From: Wurfbainia villosa
Lineage: Eukaryota > Streptophyta > Magnoliopsida > Zingiberales > Zingiberaceae
NCBI GenBank assembly: GCA_025175895.1
Contig: CM046005.1
Span: forward strand, 59,420,325-59,484,324
DNA: 64,000 nucleotides
Reading direction: 5' to 3'
Below, piece after piece: positions 20,445 through 31,208 of this stretch. The notes under the pieces are model-generated. The model saw only the letters and a list, made by a program, of their open reading frames with translations. It made no database searches and had not been told where the DNA came from. Each line of letters begins with the position of its first letter. The first letter of the stretch is position 1. A program made the translations under genes and the position numbers.

Positions 20445-20544
20445 NNNNNNNNNNNNNNNNNNNNNNNNNNNNNNNNNNNNNNNNNNNNNNNNNNNNNNNN
20501 NNNNNNNNNNNNNNNNNNNNNNNNNNNNNNNNNNNNNNNNNNNN
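20445..20544. other. Assembly gap, 100 N
   Basis: Exactly 100 Ns, the conventional size for a gap of unknown length. The left side is D2 gag; the right side is the middle of copia B2 gag. These belong to different families, so the two sides are not neighbours within one element. Confidence 0.99.
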
Positions 20545-21328
20545 ATGATTTATGCAACCTGCATAAAATGTTGGTCTATCGTAAGCATGTGGCGATTCTC
20601 GAGGCGAGTTGCATCATGCTAGCGGCGATGGTACCGAGCCGAAAGCAAAGATGAGCATATGGATGCTAATATTATGGTCTTCCATCTTCATGAGTTGTTC
20701 GATGAGCAAGCGAGATCCAAAGGTTCGAGGTCTCTAGGCCTTCTTCACCACGAAGATGCAAGAAGGTTCTTCAGAGTGCGTTTGTGCTAAAGATGAACGG
20801 GTACATCGAGCTAGCTACCCTCGGTTTGTGATGGATCATGAGTTAAGTATTGACTTAATTCGCATTGTTTGCCCAAGAGTTTCTCAATTTGTGATGAACT
20901 ATCGTATGAACAAATTGGAATCCACTATTCTTGAGCTCCTCAACATGCTGAAGACCGTGGAGCCTTCTGTGAAGCATGAGGAGAAGGCGGTTCTGTTAGT
21001 TGATTCCTCAAAGAAATGTTCTAAGAGGAAGGCAAAAGAACAGAAGAAAGGAAAGAAAAAGGCAAAGAAGGCGGAACCAGCGCAAAAGGGCACTTGCCAT
21101 CACTGTGGCAAGGAAGGCCACTGGCGAAGAAACTGCAAGATTTATCTTGAGTCCATGAAGAAGAAGAAGGCATCCGATGCCCCATCCTCTTCAGGTATCT
21201 TCGTTATTGATTGTCATTCTATTTCCTTAGACACTTGGGTATTGGATACTGGGTGTGGCTCACATATATGTAATGACATACAGGGGCTAAGGAATAGAAG
21301 ACTTGTCGAGGGGAGTCAAATTTCATGA
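20545..21328 (+). pseudogene. Copia B2 gag (3' part) and protease
   Basis: Pieces before 20756 are frameshifted (YRKHVA, SCIMLAAMVP). The open frame 20756-21328 includes SQFVMNYRMNKLESTILELL, a Lys-rich basic run, the CCHC zinc knuckle CHHCGKEGHWRRNC (21095-21136) and the protease site DTWVLDTGCGSHICND (DTG 21245-21253). It ends by frameshift at about 21320, four bases before the next frame opens. Gag packages RNA; the protease cleaves the precursor. Confidence 0.88.
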
Positions 21329-22692
21329 GTTGGCAATGGAGCAAAGGTCACGCTGTACGCCATCGAAACTTATTTGTCAAGCTCCCTAATGGACTAGTCT
21401 TGGAACTGGACAATTGCTATTATGTTCCTTCTCTAATAAAGAACATTGTTTCTATTTCCTGTTTAAAAAGAAATAGTTTCCATTTGACGTTTAGTAACAA
21501 TTGTTGTTATATAACTTTGAATGGCGTACTTTATGGAACTGGAACTTTGAGTAATGACATTTATACGTTGGACGTATCCAGTGACATTTTCAATATCGAA
21601 GCGAGCAACACGGGTGCTCGAAAGGGTAATCAATTAGACTCCTATATGTGGCATTGTCGTCTTGGCCATGTAAACAAGAAATGCATGTCCGAATTACACC
21701 GATGTGGAATTCTGGAATCGTTTGAATTGGATTTATACGATACATGCGAATCATGCTTAAAAGGCAAGATGACTAAGTTACCTTTTACAGGAAAAGGTGA
21801 ACGAGTGGGAGAGTTGCTAGGCCTAATACATAGTGATGTATGTGGACCTATGTCAACTCAAGCTTTAGGAGGCTATAGCTACTTCATTACCTTCACCGAT
21901 GATCACTCACGGTTTGGGTATGTGTTCTTGATGAAACACAAGTTTGAAGCCTTTGAAACGTTCAAAGAATTCAGAAATGAAGTAGAGAAACAACATGACA
22001 AGAGTATTAAAATACTTCGATCAGATCGAGGTGGTGAATACTTAAGTCAAGAGTTTCTTGATTATCTAAGAGACAATGGCATATTTTCTCAATGGACTCC
22101 GCCCTATACACCACAGCATAATGGTGTATCTGAGAGGCGTAACCGGACCTTGTTGGACATGGTCAGGTCAATGATGAATCATGCGACTCTTCCCAAGTCC
22201 TTTTGGGGCTATGCACTTCAGACAGCTGTTTACTTGTTAAACAGAATGCCTACCAAGGTAGTCTCTACTACTCCATATGAGATATGGAATAGTAAGAAAC
22301 CTCATGTATCTTTCTTGAAGATATGGGGTTGTCCTGCTTATGTGAAGCGGACAGTATCAGACAAATTGGATGCTAAGTCTGATAAATATATATTTATTGG
22401 ATACCCTAAGGAAACAAGGGGTTACCAATTCTATCATCCTATGGAACAAAAGGTATTTGTTTCAAGGCATGCTGTGTTTCTAGAGAAAGAGTTTCTCTTG
22501 CAAGAAAACAGTGGGAGTGTCGTCGAGCTTGAGGAGGCTCGAGAGACTCAAATAGACATCGATGAGATACATGTGAAGCACAACAGCCGACAACTCATAG
22601 TGATGAGCAATCAGCTGGACCTATTGAAACACCACATCTTCGTAGATCTGGTAGAACACGCAATATTCCTGAGAGATATGGATTTCTCGTAA
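21325..22692 (+). pseudogene. Copia B2 pre-integrase and integrase
   Basis: 455 open codons. A zinc-binding region (WHCRLGHVNKKCMSELH, then CESCLKGKMTKLPF) precedes the catalytic core: Asp in IHSDVCGPM (21834-21836), Asp in RSDRGGEY (22024-22026) and Glu in VSERRNR (22132-22134), with exactly 35 residues between the last two. WGCPAYVKR and YPKETRGYQFYHP follow. All triad residues are intact. A frameshift near 22570 ends the true reading, and the last 40 codons are out of frame. Confidence 0.9.
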
Positions 22693-22706
22693 GTGAATCG
22701 AACGAC

Positions 22707-23288
22707 GTGTTACTCATTGATGATGAGGAGCCTACCAGTTATGAAGAAGTGCTGACAAGTTCAGAAAGGGATAAGTGGCTTGGTGCCATGAAGTCGGAAA
22801 TGGATTCCATGTATGAAAACCAAGTTTGGAACTTGGTTGACCCACCTGAAGGCATAAAGCCTATAGGGTGCAAGTGGGTTTTCAAGAAGAAAACCGACAT
22901 GGATGGTAATGTGATTACCTATAAATCTAGATTAGTGGCGAAAGGATATCGTCAAAAATAAGGTGTTGATTATGACGAAACCTATTCGCCTGTAGCTATG
23001 CTTAAATCCATTCGGATGCTCCTGGCCATTGTGGCTCATTATGATTATGAGATATGGAAGATGGATGTTAAAACAACTTTCCTTAATGGAAACCTGCTCG
23101 AGGACGTGTATATGATACAGCCTGAGGGTTTCACATCGGTTGATAAAATCAAGGTATGCAAATTGCGACGGTCCATATATGGATTGAAGCAAGCATCCAG
23201 GAGCTGGAATATCCGTTTTGATGAGACGATCAAAAAGTTTGATTTCTCACAAAATCCGCATTTAACCTTGTGTGTACAAGAAGGTTAG
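22707..23288 (+). pseudogene. Copia B2 reverse transcriptase, N-terminal part
   Basis: The frame 22707-22961 reads EEPTSYEEVLTSSERDKWLG, VWNLVDPPEGIKPIGCKWVF and ends at TAA (22959-22961), where relatives read Gln. The same frame resumes with GVDYDETYSPVAMLKSIRM and continues as 22998-23288 through DVKTTFLNGNLLEDVYM and YGLKQASRSWNIRFDETIKK. It shifts at about 23265. Confidence 0.88.
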
Positions 23289-24292
23289 TGGGAGGCAACA
23301 TGTTCCTAGTATTGTATGTCGATGACATATTACTTATAGGAAACGATGTTTCAATCTTACAGTCAGTTAAGGTTTGGTTATCCAAGACATTCTCCATGAA
23401 AGACCTGGGAGAAGCAACCTACATCCTCGGGATTAAGATCTATAGAGATAGATCGAAACGGTTGCTTGGTCTTTTGCAGTCTACATATATAGACCGAGTG
23501 CTAAAGAGGTTTAGCATGTCGGAATCCAAGAAAGGTTTCCTACCCATCAGGCATGGGGTACACCTTTCAAAGTCTATGTGTCCACGCACAGAAGACGAGA
23601 GGATTTGCATGAGTAATATTCCCTATGCATCCGCAATAGGATCTATCATGTATGCTATGTTATGTACGAGGCCCAATGTATCGCATGCTCTGAGTGTCAC
23701 GAGCAGATACCAGTCTGATCCAGGAATGGATCATTGGGTGGTTGTCAAGATGATCCTTAAGTACTTAAGAAGAACTAAGGATGTGTTCCTAATATATGGA
23801 GAAGGGGACATGGTGATACGCGAGTATACGGATGCCAGCTTCCAGACAGACAAGGATGATTCCGTGTCTCACCGATACATGTTCACCTTGAATGGGGGAG
23901 CAGTGAGTTGGAAAAGTTCCAAACAAGACACTGTAGCGGATTCTACCACTGAGGCAGAATACATTGCAGCTTCGGAAGCAGCAAAGGAAGCGGTTTGGAT
24001 CAAGAAGTTTGTTTATGAACGTGGTGTGATTCCGGCCATTGTTGAAGCAATACCGGTCTACTGCGACAATAATGGAGCAATTGCACAGGCGAAAGAGCCA
24101 AGGTCTCATCAACGATCCAAACATGTGCTTCGCCGCTATCATCTTATCAGAGAGATCATCAGTAGGAACGAAATACAAATTGAGAAAATTCCCACTGAAA
24201 GGAACTTAGCGGATCCTCTGACTAAAGCATTACCTCAAAGTAAGTTTGAGGGTCATGTTAGTGCTTATGGTATTGGATACCGTAGCGATTGA
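23270..24292 (+). pseudogene. Copia B2 reverse transcriptase C-terminal part and RNase H
   Basis: 340 open codons. LYVDDILLIGND carries the intact catalytic YVDD (23315-23326). Then FSMKDLGEATYILGIKIYRD, SAIGSIMYAMLCTRPN, and an RNase H with YTDASFQTDKDD, STTEAEYIAASEAAKEAVW, CDNNGAIAQAKEPRSHQRSK and the C-terminal DPLTKALPQSKFEGHVSAYG. The stop is at 24290-24292. This is the most complete RT/RNase H of the B family here. Confidence 0.9.
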
Positions 24293-24301
24293 CATTAGGC
24301 C

Positions 24302-24312
24302 AAGTGGGAGTC
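24302..24312 (+). promoter_or_regulatory. Copia B2 polypurine tract
   Basis: AAGTGGGAGTC directly before the 3' LTR, identical to that of B1. Confidence 0.8.
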
Positions 24313-26477
24313 TATTAGTAATATATGAGAGATGTCCTAAGGCAATCGCCTTATGTATGAACCATTTATATGATAAATGAAGATTCACTATTTGAGTATA
24401 CATGTTTCATGTATTTTATTGGATCTTAAAATCATTTACTGAATGTCCACGATACGATTCACAGCATGAGAGAATTTGTGATTGGATCACAACTAGTGAG
24501 TATCTCTACATGTGTAATTGTGATATATCGGAATTATCCCTAGTCGATGAATTTATGGATTTGGACACCATCAATTCTATTGAGACTAGCACGAGGTATA
24601 CTCCTTGTTGTATCCAAGCAGCTGATTCTCACTGGTTGGAGACATTGTGATGTCCGGAGTTGATCGTGGATGCTAGTTATGGTAACTAGTTCATTGGAGT
24701 GACCAACCGTAAGACTTCATATGGTTCTCTGCATATATAGATATGTCAATGAAGTTCTTACTGTATCTTAAGTGCGATGTTCCTTTGACTTGCGGTATTC
24801 AAGTCATCTTGATCATGGAGACTTATGCTTTGACATCTTAAGCAAACATCTCTAAGGAGATGTGGACCCGGGATGATTGGGTATAAGTCGAAGTGATCGA
24901 AGGTGTTTGAATAGCCTATAAAGGATTCACCACTCCTTGCGAGGAGATGTATACCCATGGCCTCTAGTCGGATTGTTACTAAAGTCTTTGGCCAAAGCAT
25001 TACATGTTTAGAGTAAGGTACTCTTCGATACATGTGGAGTAACTAGAACTGGGGACGAGGAAAATGATACTTGGGCTAGGTGTGGCGTAGTACCTAGTGG
25101 GGGCTGACACTATAGACCATGTCCTCAACCAAGTGGGTATAAGATGAGTGAAGGGAATGGGGCACGATTCATTCGAGCCAAGGGTTTGTAAATAGTTCGG
25201 ATCAACCGCGATCTTTTCTAAGCACTGGGGATCATGATGTACTACTAGGTGCCACTCATGATCGCTCTATAATTAATGGTTAATTATAGACTACCAACAT
25301 AAACCGAGAACCTATTTGGTCACAACGCAGCGAATCCAAAGGATTTAAAACGAGCTTGAGAATGAGATTCTCGCATCGAGAGAAACTAGGTTTGGTCGAC
25401 CAAACATAAAGCGAGCATGAAATCGCTTCACCGCAATGGAAGCGTGGATGGGCCGTGGTCTTATGAAGATAATGGATGAACCAAAATGGTTTGGTTCTAA
25501 TCCAATGGAGGAGAATAAACCAAAGGGTTTGGTTTATTTTAAACGAATGAACCAAAAGTTGGTTCGTTCGCTTTAACTTAAAAATAAACCATCATGGTTT
25601 GGTTTATTTTAACTTATATTAATGGAGCGGGTTAACGGGCCTAATGGTTATGATCCAATAACCATTAAGAGAATTAGTTCTCTATAAAAGAGGGCTTAAG
25701 GGATTATTAAGCCCTAATAAAAAACCCTAGCCCTAAGTTGCCGCCCACCTCCATCCTGCCACTTCTCCTCCAACCGACGCCCGTAAGGAGCTTTCCTTCC
25801 TCACCGACGCCGAGCTGCCCGTTAGAACTCCGGTGATCTCCTTGGGTTGGCGATAAGGTGAGCACTTGGCTTCCCTTGGTTGGCCGCTGCCTACTTCCAC
25901 CAAAGCTGTCCAGTTTTTCTGGACAGCTTGTTTTCTTCTCGTCGGAGCGTCGTTTGGACGACGGTTAGAGCTCCGACAGAACATTACTTACCGGGGATTC
26001 GATCTCTGATAATCCTCTGAGGTGGAGGGCGAAGGATTCGTCAAACGGTTGACGAATACCTCTCCGGAGAAGCGAGTCTTGAGGACTTGTTTTTGGATCC
26101 GAATTTGGATTTGGATCGTGATCATCTCTCGATCACATCATCTTCAACACGAGGCTAGTAACCCATACGAAGACGAGGCTCGTGACTTAGCGAAGTCATC
26201 CCGAGGAGCTCGGCGTGGATACGGATAGAGACGATTCTAGCGAGGATCGTTCCGGTTGATGTCGTTCCCGCTACACGTGATACGAAAGGTATAACGTAGT
26301 TAAATTTCCTTTTATTGAAAATTTAAATTTACGATTATGTCTACACATGTTGTACTATGCATGCTGTGATGTGTGTGTTGTAATAAATGTAGATTTATTA
26401 ATTTTATTCCTTCCGCTGTGCACATGTTTACGAAACATGTTCGAACATACACTCGCCGCGGTGCTGGAAACCCAACA
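24313..26477 (+). repeat. Copia B2 3' LTR
   Basis: 2165 bp; starts TATTAGTAATAT (TG changed to TA) and ends GGAAACCCAACA. More diverged from the B1 LTR than B4 is. TATA box TATAAAAG at 25683-25690. The TTTGGTT/AACCAAA cluster is at 25390-25600. No gene seen. Confidence 0.92.
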
Positions 26478-27574
26478 AGAGCATGTGTACAAGTCATGTA
26501 CATAGAGCCCAAGGAATATGATCAAAAATAAGGTTTTGAAAACATTTTAAAATCATTTTGAAAAACCTTGGTGAAGTCTATCTTTTGATAGCAATCACCA
26601 TTGATAGAGTTGATACAAAATAGGGCCAAAACATTGAAAATTTCAATGGTTTTGAGTTTTGTATCAAACTCACTATTTTATGGGTAAAATAATTTTCAAA
26701 TATTTTTCACCCATTGTATTGACTATATGTAATATATGTATCAAGTTTCGTGATTTTTCAAAATACGTAGAATTACTTATGACTTTTCAAAACTCGTTTC
26801 TGACAGTTGAAATTCGGAAATTTCAGCTATCAGTCGACTGCCCTTTTTGGCAGTCGACTGATGAGAGTGGCAGTCGACTGGTTAATGATAGGAGTCGACT
26901 ACCAGGTCTGATTTTGGGTTAACAAGGTTTGTTTAGCCCGTGTTTAGCTATGGTAAAGGTTCCTAATCACTCCTAACCCTAGGATATGCTTTGGGAAGTA
27001 TTATAAAGGGTGAAAATCTATTGGATATGGATTAGGAGAGGTGTTAGGTCAAAGTATCAAATTTAGGGTGAGTGAAAGTTCTATGTTGAACTTAGAACCT
27101 TAATTTTGATGGTTTAACGTTCCTATTGGCTTAGGAACTTCCCAAGGACATTGTTGGTGCAATGGTCAAGGGGGAGCAAGCCTTTAGGGGGAGTTATCCA
27201 TCTTGGGATGATGGATGTGTTTCTCTTCTTAAAGGGGGAGAAGTTATTGGGAGAGTATCATCAATTGGGAAAATTGATGGGATTTTGAGAAACCCAATTT
27301 GGAAATTGGGAGAGAGTAAAGGATTGCCTCTCTTGAGTGATATGGGACTTATCACTAGGAAGATGGTAGGCATCCTAAGTATTTTTGGATCAAGGAGGAG
27401 ATTGTAAGATCTCATTGGGACATGAGACATTGACCTCCTTGAAGAGATAACCTTTTTGATGTATGTCAAAAAGGGGGAGAAGATTAAAACTACCAATTTG
27501 GAAAATTGGTAAGGGAATTTGAGTTAGGGGCTTAACTCAAAGTTTGTTTTGTCAAACATCAAAAAGAGGGAGAT
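26478..27574 (+). other. Element D non-coding 3' region with multiple purine tracts
   Basis: I see no supportable gene. G-rich tracts of the form AGGGGGAG occur at about 27169, 27189, 27232, 27470 and 27563, the last one abutting the LTR. The region also contains the phased palindromes at 26831-26900. Long post-pol regions of this kind are usual in SIRE-type elements. Minus-strand frames here are low complexity. Confidence 0.65.
26831..26900. repeat. Phased palindromes CAGTCGACTG, 20-bp period
   Basis: The perfect 10-bp palindrome CAGTCGACTG occurs at 26831, 26851 and 26871, exactly 20 bp apart, with a fourth near-copy (GAGTCGACT) at 26892. Single copies recur at 28247-28256 (D LTR) and 31083-31092 (D2 LTR). 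The spacers differ, so only the palindrome and its spacing are conserved. Confidence 0.85.
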
Positions 27575-28338
27575 TGTTGGTGCAATCGGCCCAGGTCACG
27601 ATTGACCAGACTCGAGTTTGACTCGAGTGATGTTTTGATGTTTGACATAGGTTGTTTGACAAAGTGGTTTGACATTGATGTTGGTTAATATGTTGGGGAG
27701 ATTGTTGGAGCAATCGACCCAGGTTATAATTGATCGGACTCGAGTTTGACTCGAGGGATACTTTGATGGTTGACTAGGGTTGACCATGTGATCAAGGGTA
27801 AGTCCAAGAATGGGTCTTGGCAAGGTAAAGTCCAAGTCATGGGTACTTGGCATTTGGGAAAGTCCAAGTCTTGAGTACTTCACACAAAGGAAAGTCCAAG
27901 CATGGTGTTGGCATGGAAAGTTCAACATGGGTTGGCAAGGGAAGTCCAAGCTTGAGTCTTGACATTTGAGAAGTCCAAGGGGATTGATATTGGCGGCGTA
28001 AAGTCCAAGCAGAGTCTTGGCGGCATAAGTCCAATGTGACTTGGCGGTTTAGACACCGTTAGCATGACATAGCCGAGGGAAGTACCTGGAGGCTAGCGCG
28101 ATGGATGAAAAAGTCATGGATTACTTGGAGGGATCCGAGAGGCGTGAGGCTGATGGATGTGGCTAGAAGGCTTAGGTCTAGGCTAAGGGTGGTCTAGCAA
28201 GTATGGGGGCACCATACTTGGGTTAAAACCTCATTTTTGAGGTTGGCAGTCGACTGGCATTATGGCTGGTTCGATTGCCGTGAGTCGACTTGAGTTCGAC
28301 TGCCGTCTAAGAGCTAAAATTGCTCTGGCAGTCGACCG
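27575..28338 (+). repeat. Element D 3' LTR, truncated by B3
   Basis: It begins TGTTGGTGCAATCGG. At 27703 the head is repeated with changes (TGTTGGAGCAATCGACCC, again after GGGGAGAT), giving a 128-bp offset duplication. A 28- to 33-bp array follows. The LTR ends where the TG of B3 starts (28339). Confidence 0.7.
27795..28040. repeat. Degenerate AAGTCCAAG...CTTGGC array in the D LTR
   Basis: About eight units of 28-33 bp, each opening AAAGTCCAAG and usually closing with CTTGG or TTGGC. AAGTCCAAG and CTTGGCATTT-like words are partly complementary, so foldback is possible. A diverged version is at 30715-30910 in D2. It produces repetitive minus-strand frames that are not genes. Confidence 0.7.
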
Positions 28339-28735
28339 TGTTAGTAATATATGAGAGATGTCCTAAGGCAATCGCCTTATGTATGAACCATTTATATGAT
28401 AAATGAAGATTCACTATTTGAGTATATATGTTTCATGTATTTGATTGGATCTTAAACTCATTTACTGAATGTCCACGATACGATTCACAGCATGAGAGAA
28501 TTTGTGATTGGATCACAACTAGTGAGTATCTCTACATGTGTAATTGTGATGTATCGGAATTATCCCTAGTCGATGAATTGATGGATTTGGACACCATCAA
28601 TTCTGTCGAGACTAGCACGAGGTATACTCCTTGGTGTATCCAAGCAGATGATTCTCACTAGTTGGAGACATAGTGATGTCCAGAGTTGATCGTGGATGCT
28701 AGTTATGGTAACTAGTTCATCAGAGTGGCCTTGTG

Positions 28736-30032
28736 AGAGCAGTTAGTATCGAGCCGGGTTGTGTTTCGACATAATCGTAAAATGGTTTTGCGATAGTCAT
28801 AATGTTATTTCTGGAAATTTTCTAATTTTAGAAATTTAGAAGTATTTATGGAAAATTTTCAATTTTGGAAAGTCTAGATGTATTTATGGAAATCTTCCAC
28901 TTTTGGAAAGTTGGAAGTATTTATGGAAATTGATATTTTCCATAAATAAAATATTTGATTAAATTCTGGAAATTTGTTTGCTAATTTAATCATGATTTGA
29001 TTTGGAGAATCAAATCTTAAAATATTTTATTTCCATAAGTAGTTTTGATGATTTAGGAAATTGGTTTCCTAAATTGATTTTCCTTAATCAATTATTTTCA
29101 TAAATAAAATATGTGATTAGATTTGGAAATTTGTTTCCTAATTCAATCATGATTTGATTTAGAGAATCAAATCTCAAACATATTTTATTTCCATAAATAG
29201 TTATGACATATAAGGAAATTATATACATGACATAATTGTATGCCATGTAATTGCATTAGATGCATAACATTATGCCATGCGTGTCGTGACATGTAGATGT
29301 ATGCCATGTATGCCATGCCATGTAGATCATAGTTATTTGCATGCAAAGAGGATGAGACATAAAACCCTAACTCAATATTAAAGCCTACACCTTCCATTAA
29401 TATGGTTAGAACCAGAGTTCTGTTTCTTGTTTGGGTTGTTGGACTCACTCCAAGCCCGGCTTGAACCTGAACATGTTCAAATCATTGGAATAGTTTAACT
29501 CTAATATGGTAAGAGTCAGAGGTCAATCGTTAGTTTGGGTTGTTGGACTCACTCCAAGCCTGGCTAATTGGTTGAATGCGCTCTAACCATATTAAAACTA
29601 TTTCGCGATTAATGGGTCGGCTCTAACTTGGAGCATCGATTTGTTGGACTCACTCCAAGGTCGATGTGAAGAGAGGTGAAGTTGGGTGCTATGCACATGA
29701 TGCATACTTGTTAATGCGTTAACAACCCAATGTATGTGTAAACATTCAATTAGTTGATAGCACATTGTGATAGTTACATATACATGATATGTAATCAGTA
29801 TACTTGATACCCACCATCATAGCTAAGAATGACTTGCTGGACTCACTCCAAGGTTTTCTTATCTATATTGGATATCAGCCCATTCGGAGATTGACCTACG
29901 ATCTCCCGAATTGATTTCAAGGGTTTTTGAATTCAAAAAAATGAATGGGATTTTGTAAATGTATGTGGATGCATTTTAAAATCATCTTTCTCATATATGC
30001 TTGTTTTGTATTTCTAGGTTAATCGCTTGATC
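28736..30032 (+). other. Copia B3 leader
   Basis: Same layout as 11277-12540: AT-rich hairpin-prone words, then TGTTGGACTCACTCCAAG at 29437, 29541, 29642 and a variant at 29835. B3 has ACTCACTCC where B1 has ACTCTCTCC. No coding frame. Confidence 0.75.
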
Positions 30033-30581
30033 ATGATGTCTTTGAATTTGCGCTCTATTTTGAATTCGAATAAATTGACTGGGCCAAACTTCTTGAACTG
30101 GCTTAGAAACTTGAGAATTGTTCTCAAGGCAGAAAAGCTTGAGTATGTCCTCGAAGTGTCTCTTCCCACCCGTCCTAGTGATGATGCAATACCGGACCAA
30201 TTGTTGGCCTATCAGAAACATGTGAGTGATTCTGAGCAAGTGAGTTACATCATGCTAGGGACGATGGTACCCGAGCTGCAAAAGCAGCATGAGCATATGG
30301 ATGCTCATACTATAGTCCTTCATCTTTATGAGTTGTTTGATGAGCAAGTGAGATTCGAAAGGTTCGAAGTCTCCAAGCTCCTCTTCACCTCTGAGATGCA
30401 AGAAGGTTCATCTGTGGTACTGCTCAACATGCTGAAGACTGTGGAGCCTTCTGAGAAGCATGAGCAGGGGACGGTGCTGTTAGTTGATTTCTCGAAGAAA
30501 GGTTCTAAGAGGAAGTCAAAGGAACAGCAGAAGGGAAAGAAGAGAAGGGCTAAGAAGGTAGAACTTGCACAAAAGGAAACT
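30033..30581 (+). pseudogene. Copia B3 gag, truncated by D2
   Basis: ATG at 30033 (MMSLNLRSILNSNKLTGPNF). The frame is open to the break: LNWLRNLRIVLKAEKLEYVL, QLLAYQKHVSDSEQVSYIML, HEHMDAHTIVLHLYELFDEQ, SKLLFTSEMQEGSS joined in frame to LLNMLKTVEPSEKHEQ, then a basic tail. The in-frame junction marks the same internal deletion as B1 and B4, relative to B2. The zinc knuckle is lost to D2. Confidence 0.88.
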
Positions 30582-30714
30582 TGTTGGTGCAACAATGCCC
30601 CAAGCATTTATATATTTTGATGTTTGGATAATCATCTAAGTTAGGCAATGTTTTGTGATCTAATTGTAAACATGTTTAAGTGACAGGAAAATTCAAGTAA
30701 GAAGACTTGGTAAA

Positions 30715-30910
30715 AGACAAGTCCAAGTGTGATCTTGGCAAAGAGAAGTCAAAGGAAAGGTCTTGGTCTTGGCAGTGTAAGCCCAAGCATGTAGTCTTGG
30801 CGGCGTAAAGTCCAAGCAGTCCTTGGAAAAGAATGACCAAAGGAAAGTCTTGGCGGCATAAGTACAAGAATGTAGTCTTGGCGGCGTAAAGTCCAAGCGT
30901 ACTTTGGCAA
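30715..30910. repeat. Degenerate AAGTCCAAG...TTGGC array in the D2 LTR
   Basis: Five to six units of about 30 bp with GTCCAAG and CTTGGCGGC words. Related to 27795-28040 but with GGCGGCGTAAA inserts. Confidence 0.65.
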
Positions 30911-31208
30911 AGAAGAAAACCAAAGCATGATGAAACCGAAGGAAGCTTTTGAAGGCAAGCGCATGGATGGAGTCGTGGACTCAAAGAAATCCTGGAGGCG
31001 CAAGGCTGATGGAGAAGCTAGAAGGTTAAGTCTAGGCTTAAGTTATGTTTTCAAGTATGAATTAGTCATACTTGGGGTGTGCCAGTCGACTGGAACATGG
31101 TGTCGGGCCGAATCGCCCTTAAAATGCGACATTAGAGGTTGGAAGGTGTAGCGATCGATCGGGAGTTATCCCACTGGTGAGAGTTGACTTCGATCCGATC
31201 GCCGCATA

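Larger units (their letters stand above)
20545..26477 (+). mobile_element. Ty1/copia element B2, 5' truncated by the gap
   Basis: It begins in gag and runs through protease, integrase, RT and RNase H to a complete 3' LTR (24313-26477). It is the least broken B copy: it keeps YVDD, the zinc knuckle and the full gag segment missing from B1, B3 and B4. The 5' LTR, primer-binding site and leader are absent. The right flank is SIRE-like element D. Confidence 0.9.
26478..28338 (+). mobile_element. SIRE-like copia element D, 3' internal region and LTR fragment
   Basis: The non-coding 3' region (26478-27574) has repeated purine tracts. It is followed by an LTR start (TGTTGGTGCAATCGG at 27575) directly after AAAAAGAGGGAGAT, a polypurine tract. 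The LTR is cut at 28338 by copia B3. The words 'GTATGTCAAAAAGGGGGAGAAG' in two parts (27465-27486) and the TGTTGGTGCAA start are typical of SIRE/Maximus elements. No pol is visible. Confidence 0.7.
28339..30581 (+). mobile_element. Ty1/copia element B3, fragment
   Basis: It contains the first ~395 bp of a B LTR (28339-28735), then jumps directly to the leader and gag, and is cut inside gag at 30581 by SIRE-like element D2. It lacks the LTR promoter part and all of pol. The PBS is degraded (GTTAGTATCGAGCC). Inserted in the D LTR. Confidence 0.85.

Noticed and set aside
18936..20654. 572-codon protein spanning the N gap
   Set aside because: The frame starts in the LTR and crosses unknown sequence. 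Only 19089-20444 is real Gag, and the part after the gap belongs to another element out of frame.
30676..31003. Minus-strand frames with repeated LDFTPPRL/AKT peptides
   Set aside because: They arise from the AAGTCCAAG array in the D2 LTR; peptide repeats follow the DNA repeat.
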